DNA of 64,000 nt from Haemonchus contortus (lineage: Eukaryota > Nematoda > Chromadorea > Rhabditida > Trichostrongylidae): assembly GCA_000469685.2 (NCBI GenBank), contig LS997566.1:35694420-35758419 (forward strand). Reading direction: 5' to 3'. How positions within the stretch are numbered: the first letter of the stretch is position 1; every line of letters starts with the position of its first letter. Shown here piece by piece: positions 45,501 to 55,168 of the stretch. Under the pieces are notes generated by a model. The model did no database searches, had not been told where the DNA came from, and saw nothing but the letters and a program-made list of their open reading frames with translations. Made by a program: the position numbers and the translations under genes.

Positions 45501-47863
45501 TCCTCGTGCTCGCGAACCACCGAAGTCTCAGGACGCATTCCTTGGAGACGAGTCTTCGTATGTACTGTGTACTTCACCTATAAATTCGCCTATCAAGCCA
45601 CCATGAAATGTATGAGCAACAATTAATGGAGTCAGTAGTTATTTTTACTTTTCCAAGCGTTGCAGTAGCTTTGTCATTGATATCAAACTTTCAAAAGCCT
45701 AAAATTGAAGAGCTAAAGTTTGTTTGGCATTCCAAAAGTGGAAGGTCCACGAACGGCTGATGTTCTTAAATACCCTCAATTTTCGGAAGCAGCTTCAGTG
45801 TGGAGAACGAAAGGATATGAACAGAAAATAGTGGGAAATGGAATGGAAAGGTAATAACGGAGCTTCCAAAAATGGGCAATATTTCTCGTTAGATTCCCGT
45901 ATAGCAACAACTTTTCCGATTCAAAGAAACGGATAACGTAAGTGTAGTACTTATAGCTCATCTCACAACACCGTCAATCCGCAAGCCGATGAACTTTCTT
46001 AAAGCGTCGTATTTCACGAAGGCTTTCAGCGGCCTTCATTGCTTTATGGTCAACCTTACCTTTCTCTTTGCATATTTGCAAGAGTACGTACATACACATC
46101 AGTAGCTGCTAATTGCCCCTTGCAGTACCACTAGGAAGGAGAAGTATAAAAATTTGATAAAAGCAATCAGGACCCCAGAAATATCTACCCGATAGAAGAA
46201 AGGAGTTGAAAAAGAAAACAGATAAGAAACATTAGGCGAGTTTAGTATGCATACCTTATCCCTCTCTGAAAGGGCATCAGAGATATCGACCATGATAGCA
46301 TTATCGGAATCGAGATCCACGTTGATTTCTTCAGTACGATGCTGCAACATCACAGAATAACAATGAACATCAGAAGACTGATCGAGCGTGAACTCGATCG
46401 ATCGTCAGCTGATAACATACAGGCAATTTTAACGAGCCGTCCATACAAGCAAGAATAGCTACCGTTACAGTCAGGGTGAGTTTTGTCTTATGTTTAAACG
46501 TTGATGCCATAGAATTATAGTAAGAACTCCAAATCGGAAAGCCATAAAAGGAGGCCAGCGCTCAAAGGAATTGTAATAGGCGAATATGTCCAAGACCTAT
46601 TCCACAACGTCCTTCTCACTTTACGGTACTAATGAGGATCAAACAAGGAGACTGTTCTGAGGAATAACTTTAGTTTGCATACCATTGTTTACCGCTGACG
46701 TTTCCCGTACAGCACCATGTGTCATCGTTCTAATACGAGACTGTAATCAGTGGTAGGATCACCGAATTTCCTTATACGTAGTAGTATATGCTATAGACTA
46801 TAGAAGTGATTCTACAGTTTTTTCATTATTCAGGGTTTTTTACACTTGATTTCCAGATCCGCTTTTATGATACTACTTATTAATGAATTCAACGTATTCA
46901 ATTGAGTTCAGTCAATTACTAGAACTTTACGCTTGGCTGTATTCATTTGATACTGTTTCAAGCACTGAGCAGGGATTTTTTGTCTTTTCCGTAGGGCATG
47001 TCTTATGCAGATGCAACAAGGTCATAATTTATGATGACGACACTCTTCATACAACGGTGATACCCTAACCTCGCTGGAATGATTAATGTTAGCTAGCATC
47101 CGAGAGCCCCAGCTTCACTAAAACGCTTACTTTGTTTTCAACTACTTCCGAGAGAAATATGTGGCTCAGTAGTAGAGAGCAACCTAGTTTGAAAAGATAT
47201 TGACTAACATGCCACCCTTAATATCAGAAAACTAAAAAGTAGAGTTTATTTGAGTCCCCGATTCACTTTTCATTCAAAAATCCGATGCGTTTCGAAGTAT
47301 GACCACAAACACCACGTGAAGACAATAGTTGCGTTCACACTAGTGGTGGCAACGCCGGCGTCAGCGTTCCGATGCTGCCATTGTTGGTATGGATGCAACC
47401 AATGAGATTACTGAAGTTCGCATCTCTACCTCTCTGCCCAATAAGACCTTTCCGCTAAATCTTCTCCTATATTTCCCCATATTATCGGGGAAACACACAT
47501 CTACGTGTAGAGACCGATTGACTCTACTGAGAAAGAGGTCATTTTGTGAAAACAGCTGAACACCGAGAGGCTCGGACAAAAGCAAAGAAGAAAGTCGTAC
47601 AGAAACTTTTAGCTGAATCCCCGAGTTTACAGCAAGATAAAGTAGATAAATAAGCCCAAATAGAAACTTACGAATCGATTGTCGTTAGCAATGTTCCCTG
47701 GACTGCTCGGTTCATTAGTGTCGACATCGACGAAGCCATCATTGGGTACATTGGGTACTTCACATCGTGGTTGTTCAGGAGGTGGCAAAACTTCATTGCC
47801 GTTCAATGGTTCATCCTCTAGCCCATCAAGCGGGTTTTTGAACACTTCTTCTCCGCCTAACAT
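6586..47863 (-). CDS. snx-6: Sorting nexin 5/6 orthologue (PX-BAR; ESCPE-1/SNX-BAR coat)
   Basis: Twelve coding exons: 47863-47672, 46341-46255, 45577-45446, 45290-45169, 45075-44952, 41145-41053, 40195-40087, 31341-31220, 30191-30108, 13348-13253, 12858-12709, 6639-6586. All junctions are in phase and give 1,365 nt, 454 residues. SNX5/6 family proteins pair with SNX1/2 on endosomal tubules and recycle cargo. Residues about 85-205 form a PX domain with REHEEF (115-120), the family's non-canonical form of the phosphoinositide-binding RRYSDF motif. PPAPPRPDF (139-147), [12 protein letters not shown] and MTKEEF form the SNX5/6-specific helical insert that binds cargo tails. [15 protein letters not shown] and a BAR domain (about 250-454) follow; the last 17 residues end just where SNX6 ends. 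TTTAG three bases before the ATG suggests SL trans-splicing. Introns are huge: 16.8, 8.7 and 6.1 kb. Confidence 0.95.
7060..8631 (-). mobile_element. Tc1/mariner element, Tc3-like, with duplicated terminal sites
   Basis: Inverted ends begin CAGTGCGTTTCATAA and are flanked by TA on both sides (7058-7059 and 8632-8633), the standard Tc1/mariner target duplication. A second inverted pair carrying GTTTCATAATTATAAGG lies about 180 bp inside each end (around 7245-7275 and 8425-8460). Terminal repeats of about 200 bp with an internal second site are the known organisation of C. elegans Tc3, where both sites bind transposase. The interior encodes a decayed transposase on the minus strand. Confidence 0.9.
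7298..8200 (-). pseudogene. Degenerate Tc1-family transposase with a possible 49-bp intron
   Basis: Reading right to left, the helix-turn-helix part ([23 protein letters not shown]) is at about 8099-7920. It is interrupted by a GT-AG segment at 7919-7871 and resumes as VVFSDEKKF, which contains the first catalytic Asp. QQDNAYNH and the C-terminal [18 protein letters not shown] follow at about 7620 and 7470-7410. Frameshifts and stops separate these blocks, for example a stop soon after the KKF segment, so no active enzyme can be made. C. elegans Tc3 transposase also has an intron. The strand is the same as snx-6, but this is an intronic passenger. Confidence 0.8.
10137..10197 (+). repeat. TG-rich microsatellite
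   Basis: An interrupted (TG)n tract with TCGG interruptions, immediately before the 145-bp tandem satellite. It generates Val/Cys-rich frames of no biological meaning. Confidence 0.9.
10206..10935 (+). repeat. 145-bp tandem satellite, five copies plus a partial one
   Basis: The landmark ATTCA (ACTCA in one copy) starts at 10206, 10351, 10496, 10641, 10786 and 10931, an exact 145-bp spacing. Each unit carries GTGGACC or CTGGACC, TATGGCAGGT, a GC-rich hairpin of the type CTCCGCCC...GGGCGGAG, and AGAAATTTTAG. Units 3 and 4 are most alike, as are units 2 and 5, which suggests duplication of unit pairs. Because 145 is not a multiple of three, the open frames through it are artefacts. Confidence 0.95.
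11521..11577. repeat. Pair of GC-rich hairpins
   Basis: CGCCCGGCGAAGCCGGGCG (11521-11539) is a perfect 8-bp stem with a GAA loop. A second, related hairpin GCCTGGCGTTAGCCGGGC (11560-11577) follows after 20 bp with one stem mismatch. The island is far richer in GC than the surrounding intron and follows an A-rich run. Confidence 0.7.
16933..16950 (+). repeat. 18-G homopolymer
   Basis: An uninterrupted run of 18 guanines in snx-6 intron 9. Long poly-G tracts can form G-quadruplexes; in C. elegans their stability depends on the DOG-1/FANCJ helicase. Confidence 0.9.
19743..19853. repeat. Imperfect 110-nt inverted repeat (hairpin)
   Basis: The left arm (TTGCTCCTCCAGGACTT, then TGAATCTTGCTCAG, then GTTCAAGT) is matched in reverse by the right arm (ACTTGAAC, TGAGCAAGATTGAA, GGAGAAACAGCAA). 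The arms carry several mismatches. The length is compatible with a small foldback element or a precursor hairpin RNA; nothing distinguishes these. Confidence 0.55.
21341..21510 (-). repeat. tRNA-derived SINE, copy A (reverse)
   Basis: Contains, in reverse orientation, the family core also seen in copies B, C and D: GTATGTGGTCTATGCAATGA and ATCCTCCCAGGCGAGTCTG. It is head-to-head with copy B, so the two can pair as an inverted repeat within the same snx-6 intron. Confidence 0.65.
21568..21835 (+). repeat. tRNA-derived SINE, copy B (forward)
   Basis: A box A-like TAGTGGCGAGTGT (21582) and box B-like GGTTCCAATCTC (21609) are spaced as in a tRNA gene. The family body follows: GGGAGGATAAAAGCACTGAC, a CCACCGCAAGTCATTG segment, then GGCCACATACGCATTC. 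The internal RNA polymerase III promoter and dispersed copies define it as a SINE rather than a tRNA gene. Confidence 0.75.
27411..27458. repeat. 48-bp nearly perfect palindrome
   Basis: Starts AAAAGAAGGACAGTGAG and ends CTCACTGTCCTTCTTTT around a GACGCTAGCGTC centre with no loop; only one base pair of the 24 is mismatched. It lies in snx-6 intron 9. It could extrude as a cruciform or, in RNA, fold into a long stem. Confidence 0.9.
38055..38418. mobile_element. 364-bp foldback element with 9-bp target duplication
   Basis: The ends are GAGGTAAGCAAACC and its reverse complement; arms of about 125 bp match at close to 90 percent. It is flanked by CCAAGGCAC (38046-38054) and CTAAGGCAC (38419-38427), a 9-bp duplication with one mismatch. 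No protein is encoded. Arm length and duplication size fit a non-autonomous Mutator-like element, but the terminal sequence differs from that of 48381-49808, so it is a different family. Confidence 0.85.
38967..39015. repeat. Perfect 49-nt hairpin
   Basis: A 20-bp perfect stem (TCAAAGTTCGACAATATTAC with its exact reverse complement) around a 9-nt loop, CTCTAGGAA. It lies in snx-6 intron 7 and would form on either strand. The stem is shorter than a typical animal pre-miRNA stem. Confidence 0.9.
41964..42455. mobile_element. 492-bp palindromic MITE, hAT-like 8-bp target duplication
   Basis: The ends are GGTGAAAATGTAGTTGGG and its complement; arms of about 85 bp match, including CACTTTCCTCGTCTGGCGCT. 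Identical 8-bp GTGCTTAG copies flank it (41956-41963 and 42456-42463), the duplication size of the hAT superfamily. A second inverted pair of about 30 bp (AGGGGAGGGGCACCGGGGTG type) lies inside at 42126-42247. No protein is encoded, so it is non-autonomous. Confidence 0.85.
42853..43368 (-). CDS. Intact 171-residue zinc-ribbon protein nested in snx-6 intron
   Basis: An uninterrupted minus frame from an ATG at 43368 to a stop at 42853. Four cysteines, C33-x2-C36 and C61-x2-C64, enclose a basic, aromatic segment ([17 protein letters not shown]) that looks like a zinc ribbon. The rest is Ser/Pro-rich, then [20 protein letters not shown] near residues 122-141. A good acceptor, CTCTTTCAG, lies 18 nt before the ATG and the frame is open back to it, so it may be a trans-spliced single-exon gene or an exon of a longer one. 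The Cys-Cys-Trp-Cys-Cys layout resembles the zinc ribbon of IS1595/Merlin-type transposases, but no DDE domain follows. I do not recognise a specific family. It is not part of the snx-6 reading frame. Confidence 0.5.
   Translation of the reverse strand: MPRNVYLFDDGRCLVRRLIRDGSNDLYLDTITCRRCASRMKITLRHGKYKGETRSYWAYRCQGCQSYRSLITIQNPTTTASPTSSRIMPVPLKRDSKSDISPIAEKRFAPSSSMPSAQKPCGCLVFIPKQLTEAEILLVRETFFKIVTNQYVEPETESAPCPSSSAGFSSS
44125..44398 (+). repeat. tRNA-derived SINE, copy C (forward)
   Basis: The clearest copy: box A-like TAGCGGCAAGTGG at 44147 and box B-like GGCTCGAATCG at 44186 in tRNA spacing. The shared body follows: GGGAGGATAAAAGCACTGAC, CCACCGCAAGTCATTG and GGCCACATACGCACTC. Similar to copy B throughout. 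Confidence 0.8.
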
Positions 47864-49911
47864 CAACTAAACACGTTTTGTGAAGAAAAAGCACTAATTT
47901 AAAAGAAAGTACCGAAGAAGAGTTTCACATAGATAAAGAAATTTCCAAAGAAGCAAGTGAACTGAAATATGTTGGGAAAAAAACCCAGATGGTAAGCCAC
48001 ATCAAATAAACACTCAGCCAAACATATACGGAGTGTCAAATATTAAATTAAAACATTTACTTCGAAATCAAAGCAAAATCGAAAATATTTTGTTTATCAG
48101 AAGCAGCATGTGTTGGTAGCATGACATAATATTTCCTGACGTCACAGTAATGCACGGCTACACAGCAGGTGGTTGCTCGCTGGCCGGTGGTCGGATGTAT
48201 TTCATTTCGAATAAAAAAACTTTCAAATTATCTCTAACCCCTTTCATAGGAAACACATTTGTCTTGAGAAGATTCCTTCTGCATTTAGTCAGCTTTTATG
48301 CTATTCTTCATTTCTGACACCATGGTTTACTCAATTTCTTTCGAAATTTCGAAATTCAGTTTGTTTTCATGAATCTACTGACTGTCGCCTAAACCTACAC
48401 CCTGAAGAAACGCCGGCCGAGTTTTTTTGGCAAGTTGCCCACTGTTCGAATTTAGTTCGTTGCGGGACCCACACCATCGTGCCTTTACTGTAGCTTCACT
48501 TTGATATTCCGAGTGTCCGCACACAAGAATAATCCGAATGTAAAGGAAAAGGTGGCATATTACGTTGTTCGAAAGAGGTTATATGACATCTTGGGAGGAA
48601 AATTTCGAAAATAAGAGGCGAACCATGGGAAGAGGAGAGCTTTACGAAGTCTTTCCCGATGGATGTAGAAGCGGGGATCCGGAACGGCAAGTATTTCCAT
48701 TTCAGTTCAAATTTCACTCAGCTCGTTTCTTTGGACAACAGGCATACACTTTCTGCAGGGCGGAACTTTTTTCGAGAACATTCGTGCCTCCTCCTTCCGA
48801 TATGTCATAAAACCTGTAACCTGGAGCGGTTTCTCAACGGTTCACTGTGTAGAGAGCCACAATAAAATGATTTCGATTACATTACATTAGCATTAATAAC
48901 CCATCCGGTAAGAGTGCCACTATAAAACGTTTGATTGAAATGGAGTGATGTTCAAAACCAAGACTGCGTCACGGGAAAAGGCTCATCAGTAAAAAGAAAC
49001 TAAAAGACAAAATATCAATTACAACCTTACTCATTTTAAAAGGTTTCTTTTTAAACAATGGGAATAACGTGCATGTTTCCTTTTGGTCTAATGGTATAAC
49101 TTCATGTAAATGCGTTTTGAAGCGAAATGGCACACTTGTTTTTTGAAGTCCTTCTCTCAATGCAATTTGATGCCATTTTCTAAAAGCCTCGTATATTTAT
49201 TAGGCTGAAAAGGGAAGTGGAGCGCAGTACACCGGGTAGCAACGTGCCAGGTAATGAACTTTCATTCATGACAGCAGTGTATTTGAAGGCCAATTTGATC
49301 CAGTGCAATGTATTGTGAGGCAGAGCGGTGTGCTCCTGCTCCTAGGACTACTTTAACTTCAATTATACTATGCTGATCCTGAAGCCACGCCATTTGCTTC
49401 AAAGTCGCCGTATTATGATAATCTTTGAGATGGAAGCAGTAAGAATGCAGATCTTGCTTCTCCCTACTTCTTCATGTTGTCAGGCGCCAGTGATCCAGAG
49501 GAGATTTCTACTCGGTGGAAAAGCTAATATTCTTTGGCAAAACGACAGCTTACCTTTCAAACAACGTATCTTGTCATCTCCTCCCTTAATTCCGGATTTT
49601 TCATGGGTGTGGACACTCTTAACATCATCTCTTCCAACAAAAATTCATAAGTAGCACCAAAATGAAACGAAAGTAGGGTCCATAGCGTAGGTCCCACAAC
49701 GAATTGCTTGATTCACAAGCTATGTACTTGACAAATGTCCAGAAACTTGACAAATGTCTCGCGACAACTCGCCCGGCGTTTCTTCAGGGTGTAGGTTTAG
49801 GCGACAGTAATCTACTGGAATAACTTATCGTTGTTATCCGTGTTTTAATCGCTTCGCGTTTCTTGTCTGAGGCTGAAAGGTTTTAGACGCTTCCTGAAGC
49901 CGTTTCCGAGG
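47864..49911. promoter_or_regulatory. Divergent intergenic region between snx-6 and gad-1, occupied by a transposon
   Basis: The start codons of snx-6 (47863, minus) and gad-1 (49912, plus) are 2,048 bp apart. A 1,428-bp Mutator-like element fills most of the gap, leaving about 510 bp next to snx-6 and 103 bp next to gad-1. Both genes have acceptor-like sites just before their ATGs (TTTAG at 47867 on minus, GTTTTAG at 49886 on plus), consistent with SL trans-splicing of both messages. I cannot identify a core promoter for either. Confidence 0.6.
48381..49808. mobile_element. Mutator-like (MULE-type) element with perfect 9-bp target duplication
   Basis: The ends are ACTGTCGCCTAAACCTACAC and its complement; near-identical arms cover the first 45 bp, then weaker similarity (TTCGTTG.GGGACC, GAGTGTCC.CAC, TACGTTGTT.GAAAG) continues for about 250 bp. 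AATCTACTG is repeated exactly on both sides (48372-48380 and 49809-49817). Long terminal repeats with a 9-bp duplication are typical of the Mutator superfamily. Internal frames (48565-48810 plus, 49370-49654 plus) are short and show no transposase motif, so the copy is probably non-autonomous. Confidence 0.85.
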
Positions 49912-52900
49912 ATGAGTGCGGCAGTTGAAGAGGAATGCGCTCCATCGACATCAGAAGGTACCTTTTTCCTTTATGAATAGGGACTTCATTGATTTCACGA
50001 TGAATACCTTGTTGATTTTCAGGAGGTTTAAAGTCTAAAAATGCTGAGAAGAAAGCAAGAGTATTCGATTTAGACTCCATGTTTGAAGAGACAAGAAAGG
50101 TCCATCAAAACTTCTTCGTGTTTTCCGCCATTAGGCTTTTTTGCTGTTTTAAAATGTACTTCTTTCAGGCTGCACAAGCTCGAATCGCAGAAACCAAGAC
50201 AGGAACCGAAAAAACTGTAAGTCTCTCTACCAATTGTAGCATAGCAGACATGAAATATTTATGAGTTCTGTAAGATGTCGTAATGAAATCGAAAAAAAAC
50301 TCCAGCTTGAGATACTTTAGAATAATTGTCGAAAAAAATTGCGGCGATTCCAGTGCTATGACTTTCTTGTGTGTGTGTTCTTGTGTCAATGATCGAGATG
50401 AAGGTCACTTGTTTCAGACTGAGGAGAGGGAACCTTTGAAGGACAGTGGCACGGTCAGTGAGGAAGACGGTATGTTGCAGTTCTCGATTTCAGATTGTTC
50501 CCGTTGTTTCTACGATTCGATTATAGATGATTTCTTACCTATGTTGCCTCCCGGGTTTGTCCCCGATAAAAGTGTGATCGTCAGTTCGTCAGACTCCAAG
50601 AATAAAGAAGATGACGATGATGATGAAGATTTTGTAGACTATAGTGGTGATGGGGTGAGCTGTTAAATGGTTACACGAAGTACAAGCTAATATCTATAAA
50701 AATTTGTTCAGATCCCCATTGTCAATCTTATTCCAACAGCCTGTGAAGCGAAGCTGGTTCATAGTGGAAAACCGGTAAGCATGTGTTTATAAAACTGTGA
50801 ACCTATTTTGTGCCTCTTCAGCGGTGCTTTGTGGTGTTCAAGGCTTTGGCTTACTGTAGCCCAGTCCCATCAGATATTTGATCCATTAAGGTCTCAGCTC
50901 TACGATTTGAGCCTAACGGGGTGCGCTTTGCGTCGGGTGGTGTTGATTTTCAAGTGAAAGTGTTCGACTTTCAAAAAATGGACATGAGTTTACGTTCCGA
51001 CAAAGATTTAACGCCCTGTGAGAGGTAAACACTGTACATTTTACTGATTTTGGTATTTGTCTCAATTTTTGAAATCTTGTATATCTTCTTTGTGAAAAAA
51101 AACTTGTTTTTGAATACATTAATTTCTCTGCATTCAGCCACATTATCAACGACATCGCCTTCAGCGCTAATGGTGAATCAATGCTGGTTTGCAGTACTTC
51201 TGCACAAGTTTTCCTTATTGACAGAAGTGGTAAACAGTGGGCTGAAACCGTCCGAGGTTTGTGTTACCATTTCGTTGAATTACGTTTGGTGTACAGTGTT
51301 TGTTTTTGTTGCTTTTGTTCGTCATTTGAAGTGTCGTGGTTATGAAAAACAGAGCGGCTGTAAAATTACGCGGTTGTTGGCAACGAAGCCCATTCCTCGT
51401 TGTTCCCTTGTCTTGCTTGAATCGGGCTTGTATATGCTGAATCTATTATAGGAGATCAGTACCTCGTAGATGTCAGTTACACAAAAGGACACACAGCTGC
51501 TGTGAATTGTTGCCAATTCAATCCAATAATCAAAGACGAGTTCATGACATGTGGCGATGATGGGTAAGCAGTTAGATCGGAACATTTAGCTACGATTTTG
51601 TACGCAATTCTAATAGAATGTTTATAGAACTATACGTTTATGGAGTCTAGCTGATTTCAAGGTTATGACGAAAACGATAAACACTCATAGAAAGGTAGGC
51701 ACCCACTTAGACTCTCTGGATTTGCTACTCTTCGGAGCTACTAAGTAAAGCAGTCATGTTTAGGTTATAAAAACGAAAACTGCTGGTGGGAAACGAGCTA
51801 TGCCGCAAACATGCTCTTACTCTTTGGATGGCAAGCTAATTGTTGCTGGTTGTGACGATGGGTCCATTCAAATGTGGAAATACGGGAACCTCTATGTAAA
51901 TTTCATTGACATTGGCTCACTTTTTAGCTTGTCAATATCGAGCGACATCACTTTTCTCGTACTTTTTTTGTAACGTTGTTATACCTCTTAGCACTTTTAT
52001 TTCCTTTTCCTCCGCCATTGAGTGAGCAAGAACCGCATGAAAATTGGTTTCCAGGTCAATACAACATACCTTGTCCGGAATGCTCATAAAGGCCCGATTA
52101 CCTCCATTGCCTTTTCTCCGGATTCTCAGAAAGTTTTGACGAGAGGTTTGGACGATGCTATGAGGATGTGGTCCATCAAGGACAACAAGAAACCTATTCT
52201 TGAGCTGACGGATTTGGAAAATGCGTTTAGGAGGTATTGCTCGAAAAATTTCCAATTTTGCCCAACATCCCATCTCGTTTTGTGATGAAATACACGAGCC
52301 AAAAATTCTTCCTTTCCATTTACTATTGCTTTTCTAGTACGGACTGCGGTTTCTCTCCAAGAGGGGAGTTGGTCTATACAGGCACGTCAACACCTGGTGA
52401 AGATATGGCCGGCAAATTGCTTTTCTACAGTGCGGATACGTTCGATCTTGTGTACAAGATTGAGTATCCTGGCATAGTAAGTGTTTTGATCAGCTTCCAT
52501 ATAATTGCAGTTTTTCAGTAGTTCTGCTCGTCACGTTCTAGATTTGTCCTGGATAGATTGGCGAATCGCATCTGTTCTGTGGTTTTACTTTTTACATAAC
52601 TTCGCACTTATTTCAGAGTTGTACAAAGATCGATTGGCATCCTAAACTAAACCAGATTCTAGTAGGTCTTAGCGATGGAACTATAAGGTTTGTGGTAATT
52701 CTTTGCTTATGTGGTCACTTTCACGTAATCCCTTCAATGTGCCTGATTTCAGAATATATTATGACCAGCAACTGTCGACTCGTGGGGTTTTGGGATGCAT
52801 CACGAGACCAGTGCGAAGGAATCGTACTAGCGAGTTTGTTCGTGAAGAGATGATTCTGTCACGTGAGTAGAATTACGTTCTGAAATCTGAAATAAGCATT

Positions 52901-53617
52901 TGATTCGGAATTTAGCAAGTTGACGTGACCAGTATATTGACTATTAATGTCTAGGTCTTCAATTGTGTTGACATGCAATATAAATTTTAAAATGCAATTT
53001 TCAGCACTTACACTGGAAATGTTCCAACCACGTGGAGAGGAGGGCGAAGAGAAGGAGGTGACAGGGTTCCGACTGAAGAAGTATCTACGTATGCGAGATA
53101 ATCAACAACGTCCACAATTCCGCAAGCCAGCGGATGTCCCTATTGGAAGAAGTGCCAATGGAAGAGGTGTTTATTATGTCTTTTTTATGATGAAATGAAA
53201 AGATGGGAATTGAGGTCCAGTCTATTTTTGCTCACGTAAATTTTGCTTTTAGTGGTTGCAAGTGGTGGCAGTTTGCATTCATATGTGGCTCAACAAATGG
53301 GAACAATGAAAAACAAAACTTTTTTGGAGGATACAGACGTGAGGTCGAGTATTCTACGGCATGCAGAAGAGGTCAGTTTTCTGAAATTGCTGTTTTTGCT
53401 ACCCATTTTTATTAGTTTTACTCGTATACTTTCTTCAGGCCGCTAAGAACCCGCTGTATGTGGACAAAGCCTATCGTAAAACACAGCCGAAGCCTATTTT
53501 CCAAGAAAAGACCACAGCACCTGAAGAAGAAGAACCCGAAACGGAGTTACAGCCTGTGTTCAAAATGCCTAGATTGAATTGATCTCTTCCACGATAGAAT
53601 ATGTTTGTGACAATAAA
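49887..53617 (+). promoter_or_regulatory. gad-1 transcript limits: putative SL acceptor to poly(A) signal
   Basis: GTTTTAG at 49880-49886, 25 nt before the ATG, is the likely trans-splice acceptor. AATAAA at 53612-53617, 30 nt after the stop codon, is the likely poly(A) signal, giving a very short 3' UTR. Confidence 0.55.
49912..53582 (+). CDS. gad-1: WDR70 orthologue, WD40 repeat protein (gastrulation-defective 1)
   Basis: Seventeen exons, all junctions in phase: 49912-49957, 50023-50099, 50169-50216, 50418-50654, 50712-50774, 50891-51024, 51138-51256, 51452-51563, 51628-51694, 51764-51895, 52055-52233, 52338-52476, 52617-52687, 52753-52862, 53005-53166, 53253-53371, 53439-53582. The product is 652 residues; human WDR70 is of similar length. 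An acidic tract ([10 protein letters not shown], about residue 120) precedes the propeller (about 158-500). Family hallmarks include [70 protein letters not shown] and the C-terminal SILRHAEE and [10 protein letters not shown]. Worm GAD-1 is required for gastrulation; mammalian WDR70 acts in the nucleus with the CRL4-DDB1 ubiquitin ligase. Introns are 57-212 bp, unlike those of snx-6. Confidence 0.95.
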
Positions 53618-53940
53618 ATATCATTAAAATTTGTTGTGCTATGATCTAAAGTACGATTTACACAATCATACTTGTACCTATTCAATTGATCTGCTTGATT
53701 TTCCTGCAAGTCTGCGTCGTAGAATATGTGAGTCATGCAAGGGGGAGCATGTAATCTATTTTTCCAGCTTGATTCTGTGTATATATTGCTCACACTTGGA
53801 ACATCATTTGGTGTCTTCTGTAAAGTTTAGAGGTTTGTTGTTAAAGTGATTCCGGGTTTACAACCTTTTTTTAGAGAATTCTCGTCATAAGTCGAATAGC
53901 GGGGCGAAAGAACTGATACCTTTCCGGGGCGCACCTTGAA

Positions 53941-54060
53941 TTGCTAAATTTCCTAAGGGCAGCCGAGTGTGCTGGTTAGAGTGTTTTCATAGTTCATGAT
54001 GTGCAATGTGCAAGGACCGATGACCGGGCTCCAAGGGGATGTGCCAAGCTTTACATAAGT
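53941..54060 (+). repeat. Possible tRNA-like repeat
   Basis: GTGTGCTGGTTAGAGTG resembles a box A and GACCGGGCTCCAAGG a degraded box B about 50 bp later. It differs from the SINE family described elsewhere in the window. Weak evidence. Confidence 0.3.
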
Positions 54061-54179
54061 GCTTTTGCAGACGGAAGTGGCTTTCACAGACTGGTGAATT
54101 CAGGTCTTATAGATACTGAAAAATGCCCGTTCTGCTTCGATATTCAGCGCGTATCTCTAATCTTCTGAACCCTCTCTAA

Positions 54180-54860
54180 TCAGTCAGCATAAGGCTGTAG
54201 CCAGTCCATCTACAAAACGGGCGAAGCAAAACGGGCGTATTTGTGTTCTCGAAAGGCATGAGGAAGATCGAGCACAATTTATCAGGCTAACGTTTCGGCT
54301 GTTTCGCCTTCTTCAGGGCCTGAAGTAGTGCAAAGCATTGTGTAGCATGCTCGCCCAAAAGCCTCAACAAAACTCCAGCAAAACCTCAAAGGCTTAAAGA
54401 GGATTATCGTTAATACATATCATGCCAAGATTGGAAGAAAGTCGATCCTGGACTATAATGAGGAAGATCGTCTTCCGCATTTCGCTCACTGACCAACGCG
54501 AAGTATGAAGGCATCCAAGTATCCTTTATGTCTGCACATTTCCAGCGAAACGGATTTTGTTTGGTAGCACTTCCGGGTGCCTAATCCCTCATTTGAATCT
54601 TTTCGATCTTTCGTACTAGGCCAACCCATTGGTCTCAATGGGAGTTGAATTGGTTGGGGATAGAGAGCCGATGACGGGCTCTGCATTTGTAATCGCCTTA
54701 AGACTGGGATATTGTTGAAGGTAATCAACACCATCTCTGATCAGTAATTAGTCAAGTTACACGAATCAGTCAGAGAAATTTTGAAAGTACATCCAATCCC
54801 GATGTGTCGCAATGGACTCACGGTATAGATCGTCGTTCCCGCAGTTGATGCGGTGAGTAA
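54180..54860. repeat. Dispersed-repeat segments between gad-1 and the mariner element
   Basis: The minus strand around 54330-54285 reads CTGAAGAAGGCGAAACAGC followed by CGAAACGTTAG. This resembles a motif I associate with Penelope-like retroelements. A separate GC-richer block follows (54560-54860) with GATAGAGAGCCGATGACGGG and AGTTGATGCGGTGAGTAA. No intact protein frame is present. Family assignment rests on memory of similar nematode repeats and is uncertain. Confidence 0.3.
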
Positions 54861-55168
54861 TGACAGTGGCCCTCGCTCGTCGCTTGGTGCGCGTCGCGAA
54901 GTATGAAGCACTTTTCGTTATCTGAATATCAAATCTAAATATACATACCCCTGTTTTTACCTTACCTGTTGGATACTCACCTGTGAATACTGGATATTTT
55001 TTATTTTTTTAACATGAATGAACATGAAACATTCTATGCCTATTTTCAGATTACATGAGTCAGTGTTCATTATCATGTGGCCATTAATCTACGCACTAGG
55101 TGAGAAATCGTGGGGATTTATATTTGTATCGGGTTTGTTTTATGTCTATGTAGTTTTCTTCTAACATA

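Noticed and set aside
48565..48810. 81-codon plus ORF as a gene
   Set aside because: It lies wholly inside the Mutator-like element and partly within its long terminal arm, with no transposase motif.
50470..50493. 24-bp GTATGT...TTTCAG mini-intron in gad-1 exon 4
   Set aside because: It is too short for splicing and the frame is open across it, so it was left as coding; transcript data could change this.
50822..50890. Earlier CTCTTCAG acceptor in gad-1 intron 5
   Set aside because: Using it would insert stops; ATTAAG at 50890 gives the in-phase [15 protein letters not shown] junction expected for WDR70.
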